Below are positions 46,224 to 55,983 of a stretch of DNA of 64,000 nucleotides, piece after piece (the first letter of the stretch is position 1; every line of letters starts with the position of its first letter). The position numbers and the translations under genes were made by a program. The notes under the pieces are model-generated. The model searched no databases, had not been told where the DNA came from, and worked only from the letters and a program-made list of their open reading frames with translations. The stretch is from Oscillospiraceae bacterium (GTDB lineage: Bacteria > Bacillota > Clostridia > Oscillospirales > Acutalibacteraceae). The stretch is taken from positions 1 through 64,000 of the forward strand of contig WQWM01000011.1 of the NCBI GenBank assembly GCA_009785335.1, written 5' to 3'.

Positions 46224-47702
46224 ATGCTATATACGAGCACACGCAACAATCAAATCAACGCCACCTCTGCCGAGGCAATCGTGCAGGGGCTTTCGCTCGA
46301 AGGCGGACTATTCGTTCCGCAGGACATGCCGACCATTAGTGCCGATGAGCTTAACCTGCTTGCGGGTATGGATTACATTGCCCGTGCGGATTACATCTTG
46401 TCGAAGTTCCTAACTGCCAAAGGCGGTTGGGCAAGCGATGACGTGCAGCAATGTGCTGCTGCGGCCTACACCGGCACGTTTCGTCATGCGGATGTTGCGC
46501 CGGTGGTAGCCCTTGACGATAACACCGATGTGCTGGAGCTTTATCATGGGCCAACCTGCGCGTTCAAAGACATGGCACTGCAAATTATGCCGCGTTTGCT
46601 CACCCGTGCGGCACAACGCGAAAAGCCAGACCGCGAATTGTGTATTCTGGTTGCAACAAGTGGGGATACAGGCAAGGCGGCACTTGAAGGCTTTGCGGAC
46701 GTGCCCGGCACACGCATTGTGGTGTATTATCCCGACGATGGCGTGAGCCCTGTGCAAAAGCGGCAGATGACCACACAAGCGGGCGAAAATGTGCGCGTGG
46801 TGGCGGTGCGCGGCAACTTTGATGACACCCAAAACGGCGTGAAGGCTATCTTTGGTGACAGCGATTTTGTGGCCAAGGCAGCTGCTGAGGGCACGGACTT
46901 CACCAGCGCGAATTCCATCAACTGGGGGCGTTTGGTGCCGCAGATCGTGTACTACTTCAGTGCCTATTGCGACCTAATGAATAGCAAGAAAATCACCTTG
47001 GGCGAAGCTGTGAACTTTGTGGTGCCCACGGGCAACTTCGGCAACATTCTGGCTGGTTGGTATGCCAAGCAAATGGGTTTGCCGGTGCACAAACTGGTGT
47101 GTGCGTCCAACCAAAACCGCGTGCTGGCAGATTTCTTCGCAGGCGGCACCTATGACCGCAACCGTCCGTTTTTCTGCACCTCGTCGCCGTCGATGGACAT
47201 TCTGATTTCCAGTAATCTTGAGCGCTTGTTGTTTTTACTTAGCGGACAAGATAGTGCAGTCACTGCCGACTGGATGCAGCAATTGGCTAAGCAGGGCAGC
47301 TATGTTGTGCCTGTGGATTTGCTGGCGAAGCTGCAAACGGAGTTCTTTGGCAGCGCCTGTGACGAGCAACAATGCGCTGCGGCAATCGCCAAGGCATGGC
47401 AGCAGCAGGGTTATCTCAGTGACCCGCACACGGCTGTGGCGTTGCACGTGTTGGATGAATACCGCGCGAAAACGGGCGACCAAACCCGCAGCGTGGTGGT
47501 GAGCACCGCAAGTCCCTTTAAGTTTGCGGGCAGCGTGTTGGCGGCCTTAGGCAAAACCGTGCCTGAGAATGAGTTTGAGGCACTTGATTTGCTTGCACAG
47601 GTAGGCGGGGTAGAGATTCCCGCGCCGCTGTGCGGCTTGCAAGAGAAAGCCGAACGGTTCACCGAAGTGTGCGACAAAGAAGACATGGTACGGTATATTT
47701 AG
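46224..47702 (+). CDS. thrC: Threonine synthase
   Basis: YHGPTCAFKDMALQIMPRLL; VATSGDTGKAALEGFADVPG. Confidence 0.95.
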   Translation: MLYTSTRNNQINATSAEAIVQGLSLEGGLFVPQDMPTISADELNLLAGMDYIARADYILSKFLTAKGGWASDDVQQCAAAAYTGTFRHADVAPVVALDDNTDVLELYHGPTCAFKDMALQIMPRLLTRAAQREKPDRELCILVATSGDTGKAALEGFADVPGTRIVVYYPDDGVSPVQKRQMTTQAGENVRVVAVRGNFDDTQNGVKAIFGDSDFVAKAAAEGTDFTSANSINWGRLVPQIVYYFSAYCDLMNSKKITLGEAVNFVVPTGNFGNILAGWYAKQMGLPVHKLVCASNQNRVLADFFAGGTYDRNRPFFCTSSPSMDILISSNLERLLFLLSGQDSAVTADWMQQLAKQGSYVVPVDLLAKLQTEFFGSACDEQQCAAAIAKAWQQQGYLSDPHTAVALHVLDEYRAKTGDQTRSVVVSTASPFKFAGSVLAALGKTVPENEFEALDLLAQVGGVEIPAPLCGLQEKAERFTEVCDKEDMVRYI

Positions 47703-47751
47703 TATGTCGGCGGGCAATTATGTGACAGCGAAATATTAAGAAGCAAACCTA

Positions 47752-47928
47752 GGCTCCTTCCTTTGGAAGGAGCTCCCGACCTCGGGGAGGGTGAGGAAGG
47801 CGTGCGGAGCACAAGCCTGTTTAACGTTGCAGAGCGTTGACGCAGCGAATGCGTAAAACCAAGCCATGGTCGCTCCGCGAGCCTTCCTCACCCGCTGCGG
47901 CGGGAGCTCCTTCCAAAGGAAGGAGCCT
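47752..47928. repeat. CTCCTTCC-family (B) inverted pair
   Basis: aggctccttcctttggaaggagctcccgacctcggggagggtgaggaaggcgtgcggagc ... cgctccgcgagccttcctcacccgctgcggcgggagctccttccaaaggaaggagcc. Confidence 0.7.
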
Positions 47929-47986
47929 GGGGCTTAAGTATATAACAACAGCAAAACCCCACTTTTCTAAACATCTAGGAGCAAAC

Positions 47987-49453
47987 ATGCACTACAATGT
48001 CGTGATCGTCGGCAGTGGACTGGCGGGGCTTTATGCCGCGCTGCACTTGGCCGAAAGCAATATGCGCGTGTTGCTGTTGAGCAAACAAGCCCCCAAAGAC
48101 AGCAGTTCTGCCATGGCGCAGGGCGGTGTTGCCGCTGTGCTGGAGTGCGACGACGATAGCTTTGCCCTGCACCGCGATGATACTCTGGCGGCCGGCAATT
48201 ATAAAAATGACATTGATGCCGTGGAAACCCTTGTGCATGAAGGCCCTGAAGATGTGCGCCGCGTGATGAGCCTTGGTGTGCAGTTTGATCGCACGCCCGA
48301 AGGTGAACTGGCCATGACCATCGAAGGCGGGCACAGCCGCCGCCGCGTGGTGCATCGTGCTGACCGCACCGGCCGCGAGATGATGGACAAGTTGCTGCCG
48401 CATGTGCGCGAGCAAGCCAATGTGACATTATTAGAAGATACCACGGCCTATGCTGCGGAGAAAATCGATAGCGGTGGTTTTGCGGTGCATGCCCTGGTGG
48501 GCGAGCAGTCGCAGTGCTTCACCTGTGATTTTTTGCTGCTGGCCACCGGCGGCATTGGGCAAGTTTATCGTCACACCACAAACCCTGCCGTGTGCACGGG
48601 CGATGGCATTCGTCTGGCCTATGAGCTGGGTGCCGCGCTGCGCAACATGCGTTATGTGCAGTTTCACCCCACGGCGTTTGCGGGCGGCGACGATGCAGTG
48701 TCGCGTTTTCTCATCACCGAGGCGGTGCGCGGCGAAGGCGGGCTGCTGCTGAACGCCAACCACGAGCGTTTCATGCATCACTATGACCCGCGCGAAGAGT
48801 TGTCGCCGCGCGATGTGGTGAGCAAGGCGATTATATTGGAATCACAACGTGTGGGCAGCACAGCGTTTTATCTGGATATTCGTCACCGCGGCGAGGCGTT
48901 TTTGCGGCGGCGTTTTCCGGGTATCTATCGCACCTGCTTGCGGCATGGCGTAGACATCACCAAGGATTTAATCCCCATTTTCCCTTGCCAGCACTATCAC
49001 ATGGGCGGCGTGGAAGTTGACTTGCACAGCCGCACCAGCGTGCCGGGGCTTTATGCTGCTGGAGAATGTGCACACACTGGTTTGCATGGCGGCAACCGCT
49101 TGGCAAGCAACAGTCTGCCTGAAGCGCTGGTGTTTGGGCGACGTGCGGCGCAGGATATAATGCTGAATGCTAAATGCTTAGTGCTTAATGAATTAGACGG
49201 CGAGCCGTCAGCGCAGCATTGGGCAATTGGCGGTTCACAATTAAGCATTAAGCATTTAGCATTAAGCATTAAACAAGTTATGCAAGACACCTTCTTTGTT
49301 TTCCCCAACAAGGCCAAGCTGCCTGCTGCTGCGGCGCAAATGCGGGAAATTTATGCAGAGCTTGCCGACGAAAGCGGCATGCCCACGCGTGAGCTTGCTG
49401 AGCTGCGTTCACTCGCTTGTGTGGCGATGCTGATATTAGAGGAGTTACTTTGA
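47987..49453 (+). CDS. nadB: L-aspartate oxidase
   Basis: VVIVGSGLAGLYAALHLAE; GGHSRRRVVHRADRTGREM; GLHGGNRLASNSLPEALVFGRRAA. Confidence 0.95.
   Translation: MHYNVVIVGSGLAGLYAALHLAESNMRVLLLSKQAPKDSSSAMAQGGVAAVLECDDDSFALHRDDTLAAGNYKNDIDAVETLVHEGPEDVRRVMSLGVQFDRTPEGELAMTIEGGHSRRRVVHRADRTGREMMDKLLPHVREQANVTLLEDTTAYAAEKIDSGGFAVHALVGEQSQCFTCDFLLLATGGIGQVYRHTTNPAVCTGDGIRLAYELGAALRNMRYVQFHPTAFAGGDDAVSRFLITEAVRGEGGLLLNANHERFMHHYDPREELSPRDVVSKAIILESQRVGSTAFYLDIRHRGEAFLRRRFPGIYRTCLRHGVDITKDLIPIFPCQHYHMGGVEVDLHSRTSVPGLYAAGECAHTGLHGGNRLASNSLPEALVFGRRAAQDIMLNAKCLVLNELDGEPSAQHWAIGGSQLSIKHLALSIKQVMQDTFFVFPNKAKLPAAAAQMREIYAELADESGMPTRELAELRSLACVAMLILEELL
49161..49273. repeat. GCTTAAT-type repeat inside nadB coding sequence
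   Basis: tgctgaatgctaaatgcttagtgcttaatgaat ... ttaagcattaagcatttagcattaagcattaaa. Confidence 0.7.
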
Positions 49454-49454
49454 A

Positions 49455-50285
49455 ATGTTAGAATTACCTGAAGCCCAAGTCCTAGCTAAGCAAATGCGCG
49501 AAGTTTTCGCTGGCAAAATAATTACGCAGGTGCAAGCGTTGCAAACGCCGCATGGCTTTGCGTTTTTTCATGGCGATGCAAAGGATTACGAAGTGCTGCT
49601 GCATGGGCAAACCATTGTTGACGCAAACGCCTTTGGCGGCAGACCGGAGTTGCGCCTTGCCAATGGCATGCGGCTTTCGTTTGGCGATGGCGTGAATTTG
49701 CGTGTCCACGCGGCGGGGGCAAAATTGCCTGCAAGGCACCAATTGCTACTGCAATTTGATGATGGCACTGCGCTGGTTTGCACGGTGCAGATGTATGGTT
49801 TCTTCTCGCTGTTTGTGGATGAAGCGGACACGCATGCCGATGGATACTATCGCGTTGCGGTGGAGACAATCTCGCCACTGAGCGAGGAATTTGACTTTGA
49901 TTATTTCACCGGTCTGCGTGCACAGTGCAAAGAAACGCTGACCTGCAAGGCTTTTTTGGCCACGCAGCAGCGGATTCCTGGGCTGGGCAACGGCGTGCTG
50001 CAGGATATTCTGTGGCAGGCGAGATTGCACCCCAAGCGCAAGCTAAGCATGTTGCTGCCTGAAGAGTTTGCGCAACTATTCGCTGCCACCAAGCAAGTTC
50101 TGGCTGACATGACTGCCCAAGGCGGCCGCAACACCGAAAAGGACTTGTTTGCGCAGCCGGGAGGATACACAACCATCATGAGCCGCAGTGCGCCTGCGTG
50201 CCCGGCTTGCAGCGGTGTTATCACCCGCAAGGCCTATTTGGGCGGAAATGTGTATTATTGCGAAGTGTGTCAAAAGGAGAGTTAA
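49455..50285 (+). CDS. Fpg/Nei-family DNA glycosylase-like protein with zinc finger
   Basis: MLELPEAQ N-terminus; TQQRIPGLGNGVLQDILWQARLHP (H2TH); CPACSGVITRKAYLGGNVYYCEVCQ. Confidence 0.88.
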   Translation: MLELPEAQVLAKQMREVFAGKIITQVQALQTPHGFAFFHGDAKDYEVLLHGQTIVDANAFGGRPELRLANGMRLSFGDGVNLRVHAAGAKLPARHQLLLQFDDGTALVCTVQMYGFFSLFVDEADTHADGYYRVAVETISPLSEEFDFDYFTGLRAQCKETLTCKAFLATQQRIPGLGNGVLQDILWQARLHPKRKLSMLLPEEFAQLFAATKQVLADMTAQGGRNTEKDLFAQPGGYTTIMSRSAPACPACSGVITRKAYLGGNVYYCEVCQKES

Positions 50286-51139
50286 TGATGTTGCCGCAAT
50301 ATTTGATTGATGAGGTTATCCTGCGTGCGCTGAAGGAAGACATGCACTATGTGGATTTATCGAGCGCTTACCTGTTTGCGCCTGAGCATGAAAGTAAAGC
50401 ATATCTCATGGCGAAACAAGCAGGCGTGATGTGCGGCGGCGAGATTTTCGGTCGCGTGTTCGCGCGATTAGGTGGCGTGAACACGTTTCGCGTGAAACAC
50501 CATGACGGCGAGCAGTTTAAGCCAGGCGATGTGCTGCTGGAGCTCAGCGGCCCCACTGCCACGTTGCTGCAAGGCGAGCGCACGGCGTTGAATTTGCTGC
50601 AACACATGAGCGGCATCGCCACATTAACCAGTCAATTTGTGCAAGCGGTTGAAGGCACGGGCGCGGTGATTGCCGACACACGCAAGACGCTGCCCGGGCT
50701 GCGTGCGTTGCAGAAATATGCCGTGACCTGCGGCGGCGGACGCAACCATCGTTATAACTTAAGTGATGCGGTGATGTTGAAAGATAATCACATTGATGCG
50801 TGTGGGTCAATTGAAAAAGCTATGCAGCAAGTGCGTGACAATGCTGGCCACATGGTGAAAATTGAAGTGGAAACACGCAACCTGGATGAAGTACAACAGG
50901 CTTATCGTGCCGGTGCGGATGTGATTATGCTGGACAACATGACGATTGAAGAGATGCGCGCGGCGGTGCAATGGCTGCGCGGGCAACCAAGACAAGTGGT
51001 CGTGGAGGCCTCGGGTGACATCAGCTTGGTCAACGCTCGCGAGATTGCGCAAACCGGCGTGGATGTGTTGAGCGTGGGCGCATTGACGCACTCGGTGCAG
51101 GCGGCGAATATCAGCATGAAAATTAAGCAGTGTCTTTAA
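50285..51139 (+). CDS. nadC: Nicotinate-nucleotide pyrophosphorylase (carboxylating)
   Basis: GERTALNLLQHMSGIATLT; DTRKTLPGLRALQKYAVTCGGGRNHRYNLSDAVMLKDNH. Confidence 0.95.
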   Translation: MMLPQYLIDEVILRALKEDMHYVDLSSAYLFAPEHESKAYLMAKQAGVMCGGEIFGRVFARLGGVNTFRVKHHDGEQFKPGDVLLELSGPTATLLQGERTALNLLQHMSGIATLTSQFVQAVEGTGAVIADTRKTLPGLRALQKYAVTCGGGRNHRYNLSDAVMLKDNHIDACGSIEKAMQQVRDNAGHMVKIEVETRNLDEVQQAYRAGADVIMLDNMTIEEMRAAVQWLRGQPRQVVVEASGDISLVNAREIAQTGVDVLSVGALTHSVQAANISMKIKQCL

Positions 51140-51164
51140 AAGACACAGTGAAGCGACGAAAATA

Positions 51165-51193
51165 TTGACTTGTCTTGTCTTTTATGCTATAAT
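51165..51193 (+). promoter_or_regulatory. Promoter
   Basis: TTGACT-17 nt-TATAAT. Confidence 0.8.
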
Positions 51194-51255
51194 AAGTAGG
51201 AATATCGCGCGGTTGTGCGACTGAATAGTATCGAATAGTTTGAGGAGGAATCCCT

Positions 51256-52158
51256 ATGTTTTGTGAAGTTTGCGGCGCACGCATGGAAGAAAACGCCATG
51301 TTTTGCGACACCTGCGGCCACCGTGTGATGGGGGAAGACGCGCCACAGCCAGTGGTGCAACAGCAAACCTATGCGCCACCGCCGCCGCCTGTCGCGCCAC
51401 AACAGCAACAATTTGCCCCTGTGCCGCCTGTGACAAGACCCACGCGTAAAACAGGCCCCGCGTTCATTGAGTTTAACGAGGTGTCTAAGCAATACATCAT
51501 GGGTGAAGTGAAGATTGATGCCCTAGATCATGCATCGTTTGACATTGAAGAGGGCGAACTGTGCTTGATTATCGGATCGTCGGGCGCGGGCAAAACCACG
51601 GCACTCAACGTGCTCGGCGGCATCGACAGCGTTACCGGCGGTCAAGTGCAGGTTGACGGTCGCACCATCACATCGCTGAGCAATAAACAGTTGATTGACT
51701 ATCGCCGCAATCAGGTGGGTTTTGTCTTTCAGTTTTACAATTTGATTCCAAACCTGACTGCGTTAGAAAACGTGGAAATTGCCACGCAGCTCAGCAAGAA
51801 TCCCTTGAAGCCTGAACAGGTGCTGAACATGGTTGGCCTGCAAGACCGTATGGACAGTTTTCCGGCACAGCTTTCGGGCGGCGAACAGCAGCGTGTTTCC
51901 ATTGCACGTGCACTGGCGAAGAATCCGCGTTTGCTGCTGTGCGACGAGCCCACCGGCGCACTTGACTATGAAACCGGCAAGCAGATTTTGCAGCTGCTGC
52001 AAGACACCTGCCGGCAAACGGGCACCACAGTGGTGATCATCAGCCACAACATGGCCTTTGAGCCCATTGCCGACCGTGTGGTGCGCATGCGCAGCGGGCA
52101 AGTATATGACTTGACGGTGAATCCAAGCCCGATGAACGTTGCAGATTTAGAATGGTAA
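51256..52158 (+). CDS. ABC transporter ATP-binding protein (MacB-like) with N-terminal zinc ribbon
   Basis: [21 protein letters not shown]-rich linker, then GSSGAGKTT / [15 protein letters not shown]. Confidence 0.9.
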   Translation: MFCEVCGARMEENAMFCDTCGHRVMGEDAPQPVVQQQTYAPPPPPVAPQQQQFAPVPPVTRPTRKTGPAFIEFNEVSKQYIMGEVKIDALDHASFDIEEGELCLIIGSSGAGKTTALNVLGGIDSVTGGQVQVDGRTITSLSNKQLIDYRRNQVGFVFQFYNLIPNLTALENVEIATQLSKNPLKPEQVLNMVGLQDRMDSFPAQLSGGEQQRVSIARALAKNPRLLLCDEPTGALDYETGKQILQLLQDTCRQTGTTVVIISHNMAFEPIADRVVRMRSGQVYDLTVNPSPMNVADLEW

Positions 52159-52167
52159 GGGGGGATA

Positions 52168-55100
52168 GTGATGACTAGAGCCCTGTTTTGTGACACGCTG
52201 CGCTCAATGCGGCGCACGTTGTCGCGCTTTATTTCCATCGTGATCATCGTTGCGCTGGGTGTGGGTTTTTTCACGGGCTTGCGGGCAGTTTCGCCGGGCA
52301 TGCGTGCTGCGGCCTATGACCTGTTTTCTCAGCTGCATTTGGCAGATATCGTCATTCAATCCACCGTGGGCTTTGACGAACACGACCGTCTGGCCGTGCT
52401 TGAACTGTCTGGTGTGGAGAACGTGACACTTTCGCGCTTTGTGGACGGCATTTTGTTTGATCCGCCGCCCGAAGGCAGCGATGACCCGGTGATGGCGCAA
52501 GGCATGACCGGTGCGCCCTATGTGATGCGCGTGATTGGGCATGACTTTGAGGGTTATGATGATTATAATCAACGTGATGATCGTTTGAATACCCTGCGTT
52601 TGGTGGAAGGCCGCTGGCCGCAACACGAAAACGAAGCGGTGGTCAGTGCCTATGCCAACCGCATGGAGCCACAACGCTTTTCGCTGAATCAGCGCATTCT
52701 GGTGCGCGGTGACCACGAAAATCTGCTGGATACCGTGCGCAACGCCCCAGGCGTGGAAGAACGCTTTGACGGCGGCGTGGTATATACGATTGTTGGTGTG
52801 GTGCACACGCCGGAGTTCCTTGCGATGGAGCTGGGTGCATCGCAGGCCGGCGGCGGCGAGCTGTCGGGCTACATTTACATTCCAAACCGTGCGTTCCATC
52901 GGCCATATTATACCACATTGCTCGTTGGTGTGGCGGGCTCGCGTGCGTTTGCGCCCTACACAGCAGAGTATGACTATTTGGTGCGGCGCGTGCGCGAAAC
53001 AGTCGAAGAAGAAGCACAGCGGATTCTCACGCAACGTACAGCACGCATTGGTCCGCAGCTGCAAGAGGAAATTGATAATGGTCGCGCGGAACTGGAAGCC
53101 GCGCAGGAAGAAGTGGACGCGCTGACGCAAGCCCTTGCCGACCGCCCTGCTGAACTAGAAGAACGCCGCCAAGAACTCCTTGCTGAAACTTCGCAGGAGC
53201 GTTATGACCGCTTGATGGCGGAGTTTGAACAAAATCTGGCGGAGTTTGAAGAAGCCCGCGAGCGCTACATGGTGGCGCACGCACGCGTGCAGGCTTTCCC
53301 CTACACGCGCGAGGATTATCGTCATGCGCAAAACCGCATGACCGTGGCGCAGGAAAGCTGGGAAATGGCCGACATGGGCATTCAAGTTGGCCGCGCAGCC
53401 ATTGAAACCGCTGAGGCTATATTAGAAAGCGGCGACGCCGCACGCATGGGCAACGCCATTGGCATTTTGAGCATTTACTTCCCCATGAATCCCGGTGATG
53501 CTAACGTGGCCGGTGTGACGAGAATGCTGGAAGAAGCACGCGTGGACATGGCATTCCAAGAGGAAATGCTGGAAGAAGCGCGGCTTGACCTAGAACGTGA
53601 ACGTGCGCATTTGGCGCGTTTTGGCCCGTATCTGCGCGAGTTGGATGCCTATGAGCGGGCACGGCGCGACATTTTGGAAGCTGAGACGCAAATGCTGGAT
53701 GCACAGCATTGGCTGAATAACGCGGATATTATGTTTGCCATCATGCAACATGAATTTGAAGAAGCTGAACGCAACCTGCAAATTGCTCTGCAAGAGCAAA
53801 ACTTTGGCTTGCAGCGCATTGCCAACAGCGAACGTTTGCTGCGCCAGGCGGAAAATTTGTTGTACACACTGCCCTATGCACAGTGGATGACCAACAACCG
53901 TGACCACTTCCCCGGCTACACCAACTTTGGTGACACCGCCGACAGCATGCAGCAATTCGCCATCGCTTTCCCGATTTTGTTCTTCTTGGTTGCAAGCTTG
54001 GTGAGCTTTTCCACCATGACACGCATGGTAAAAGATGACCGCAAGCAAATGGGTATGCTGAAAGCTGCGGGTTATTCGGCTGCAAGCATTTCGATTAAGT
54101 ATATTTTCTATGCCGCAGCAGCAGGTTTGCTGGGTGCGCTACTCGGTACGGCGATTGGCTTCCTGTTTATTCCGCAGGCCATTTTCATCGCCTACCAAAT
54201 TCTTTATCTGATACCCACCATGCCCTTTGGTTTCTTCCCGGCCGAAGCACTCGTTGGCGTGGCGGCTGCGTTGATTTCCACGGTGGGCGCGGTGCTTGCA
54301 TCTGTTGTGGTGAATGTGCGCAACCATCCGTCGGTGCTCATGCGCCCGAAAGCACCCCGTGCGGGCAAGCGTGTGCTGTTGGAGCGTGTGCCGTTCATCT
54401 GGAATCACATGGGCTTCACCGGCAAGGTGACCACGCGTAACCTCATGCGCAACAAAATGCGCGCGCTGATGACCTTCACGGGCATCATGGCTTGCACGGC
54501 GTTGTTGGTGGTGGGCTTTGGCATTGGTGACTCTCTTGGCACCATGCTTGGCCGTCAGTTTGGCCCCGAAAGCATCATGCGTTTTGATGCGCAGGCCAAC
54601 TTGCAAGTGCCCATGCGTGCCGGTGACACCGCACAGCTGGAAGCCTTTGAGGCGCACCTGCAAACCGGTGAAATCACCAGCATTTTGCCGGCGTTCATTC
54701 AACAGCTTTATGTAGACACGCAAGGCTTTGACCGCCAAGTGCCCGCGCGGCTTTCGGTGCCCGAAACCACTGAAGGATTCGACGATTTCGTCTATCTGCG
54801 TGACAACAACACCGGCGAGCAGCTGGAACTGACCGACGACGGGGCAATCATCAACGGCAAGCTGGCGGAAATCATGGGTGTTGGCGTGGGTGACACCATC
54901 ACGCTGCATTGGGGGTTGCGACAGGCCGAAGTGCGCGTGGCCAGTATCACCTATAACTATATTTATCACTGGGTTTACGTGTCGCCTGCGTATTTTGAGC
55001 AAGCATTCGGCATGGCATGCGACTTTAACATGGTGTTGCTGAACCTGAACCCCAACCTGCGTTTGGCGGGGCTTAACCGCGGCGAACGCGGCGCAATCAT

Positions 55101-55611
55101 GGAAGAACGCACCGCACTTGCCCGTGAGTTGACCGACACCGTGCATGTGATGGCTGTGGCATTCAACCAAACGATTATTGATAGCGTGGGCGAGCAGCTG
55201 AGCGTGATGCGTAACGTGGTGATGGTGGTATTCGTGGCGGCATCGGGTGCACTGGCGTTCGTGGTGCTGTATAACCTGAACATCATCAACATTTATGAGC
55301 GCATTCGCGAGTTGGCGACCATCAAGGTGCTGGGCTTTAGCGACAAACAAACCGACATGTTTATCTACCGCGAGAATATCATTCTTTCGGTGCTGGGCAT
55401 TGCAGCAGGGCTTGCGCTGGGGATACCGATATTCGGGTATATCATCCGCCAAGCTGAAATTGAAAGCATGATGTTTGTGCGCACGCTGGTGCCGTGGGTG
55501 TTCATCGCGGCAGGCTTGGTGACCCTCGTGTTTGCTATCGGCATCAATGTGGTGATGCACTTCCGCATTAAGAGCATTAACATGGTTGAGGCGCTCAAGA
55601 GCGTGGAGTAA
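52168..55611 (+). CDS. FtsX-like ABC permease with large coiled-coil extracellular region
   Basis: 1147 aa; N-terminal TM, long charged helix (res. ~290-570), two FtsX-like TM blocks. Confidence 0.9.
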   Translation: MMTRALFCDTLRSMRRTLSRFISIVIIVALGVGFFTGLRAVSPGMRAAAYDLFSQLHLADIVIQSTVGFDEHDRLAVLELSGVENVTLSRFVDGILFDPPPEGSDDPVMAQGMTGAPYVMRVIGHDFEGYDDYNQRDDRLNTLRLVEGRWPQHENEAVVSAYANRMEPQRFSLNQRILVRGDHENLLDTVRNAPGVEERFDGGVVYTIVGVVHTPEFLAMELGASQAGGGELSGYIYIPNRAFHRPYYTTLLVGVAGSRAFAPYTAEYDYLVRRVRETVEEEAQRILTQRTARIGPQLQEEIDNGRAELEAAQEEVDALTQALADRPAELEERRQELLAETSQERYDRLMAEFEQNLAEFEEARERYMVAHARVQAFPYTREDYRHAQNRMTVAQESWEMADMGIQVGRAAIETAEAILESGDAARMGNAIGILSIYFPMNPGDANVAGVTRMLEEARVDMAFQEEMLEEARLDLERERAHLARFGPYLRELDAYERARRDILEAETQMLDAQHWLNNADIMFAIMQHEFEEAERNLQIALQEQNFGLQRIANSERLLRQAENLLYTLPYAQWMTNNRDHFPGYTNFGDTADSMQQFAIAFPILFFLVASLVSFSTMTRMVKDDRKQMGMLKAAGYSAASISIKYIFYAAAAGLLGALLGTAIGFLFIPQAIFIAYQILYLIPTMPFGFFPAEALVGVAAALISTVGAVLASVVVNVRNHPSVLMRPKAPRAGKRVLLERVPFIWNHMGFTGKVTTRNLMRNKMRALMTFTGIMACTALLVVGFGIGDSLGTMLGRQFGPESIMRFDAQANLQVPMRAGDTAQLEAFEAHLQTGEITSILPAFIQQLYVDTQGFDRQVPARLSVPETTEGFDDFVYLRDNNTGEQLELTDDGAIINGKLAEIMGVGVGDTITLHWGLRQAEVRVASITYNYIYHWVYVSPAYFEQAFGMACDFNMVLLNLNPNLRLAGLNRGERGAIMEERTALARELTDTVHVMAVAFNQTIIDSVGEQLSVMRNVVMVVFVAASGALAFVVLYNLNIINIYERIRELATIKVLGFSDKQTDMFIYRENIILSVLGIAAGLALGIPIFGYIIRQAEIESMMFVRTLVPWVFIAAGLVTLVFAIGINVVMHFRIKSINMVEALKSVE

Positions 55612-55628
55612 CCCAAATGAAACAACAA

Positions 55629-55656
55629 CCCCCTGCAAAAGCAGGGGGCGTTTTTT
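55629..55656 (+). terminator. Intrinsic terminator
   Basis: ccccctgcaaaagcagggggcgtttttt. Confidence 0.85.
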
Positions 55657-55839
55657 CTATTCATCACAAAACTCAAGATTTTCAAAGGCATAGCGCAATG
55701 ACATATTGATAAGCTCATTGCGTGAGCGGTTGCTTTTCAATGCTAATTCTTCGAGCTTGTCGTTTGTTTCACTTTCTATGCGTATCGTCATCGTGACGGA
55801 ACGAGTTGTCTTGGGATTTACCACAAATTTTTCTTTCAT
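55657..55839 (-). CDS. Ribbon-helix-helix (CopG/Arc-like) protein
   Basis: RSVTMTIRIESETNDKLEELALKSNRSRNELINMSLRYA. Confidence 0.75.
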   Translation of the reverse strand: MKEKFVVNPKTTRSVTMTIRIESETNDKLEELALKSNRSRNELINMSLRYAFENLEFCDE

Positions 55840-55983
55840 AAAGCAATCACCTCTGTTTATAGTATAATTGCTTTATTAACTTCGCGCAAGAACACAAAAA
55901 GCAAACAAAAAAGGTTGCAATTCTGAATCAGGTGTGCTATAATAGCACAAGCAACCCAAATAATTATAATGGAGGAATTTCAC

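Noticed and set aside
51131-51147. tgtctttaaaagaca palindrome after nadC
   Set aside because: Overlaps the nadC stop codon and lies upstream of the next promoter; too short and without a U-run to call an operator or terminator with confidence.
52204-53130. 308-aa minus-strand ORF antisense to the FtsX permease
   Set aside because: Shadow ORF without domain support.
54139-55638. 499-aa minus-strand ORF antisense to the FtsX permease
   Set aside because: Shadow ORF; His/Gln-rich composition typical of reverse-strand reading, no SD or domain.
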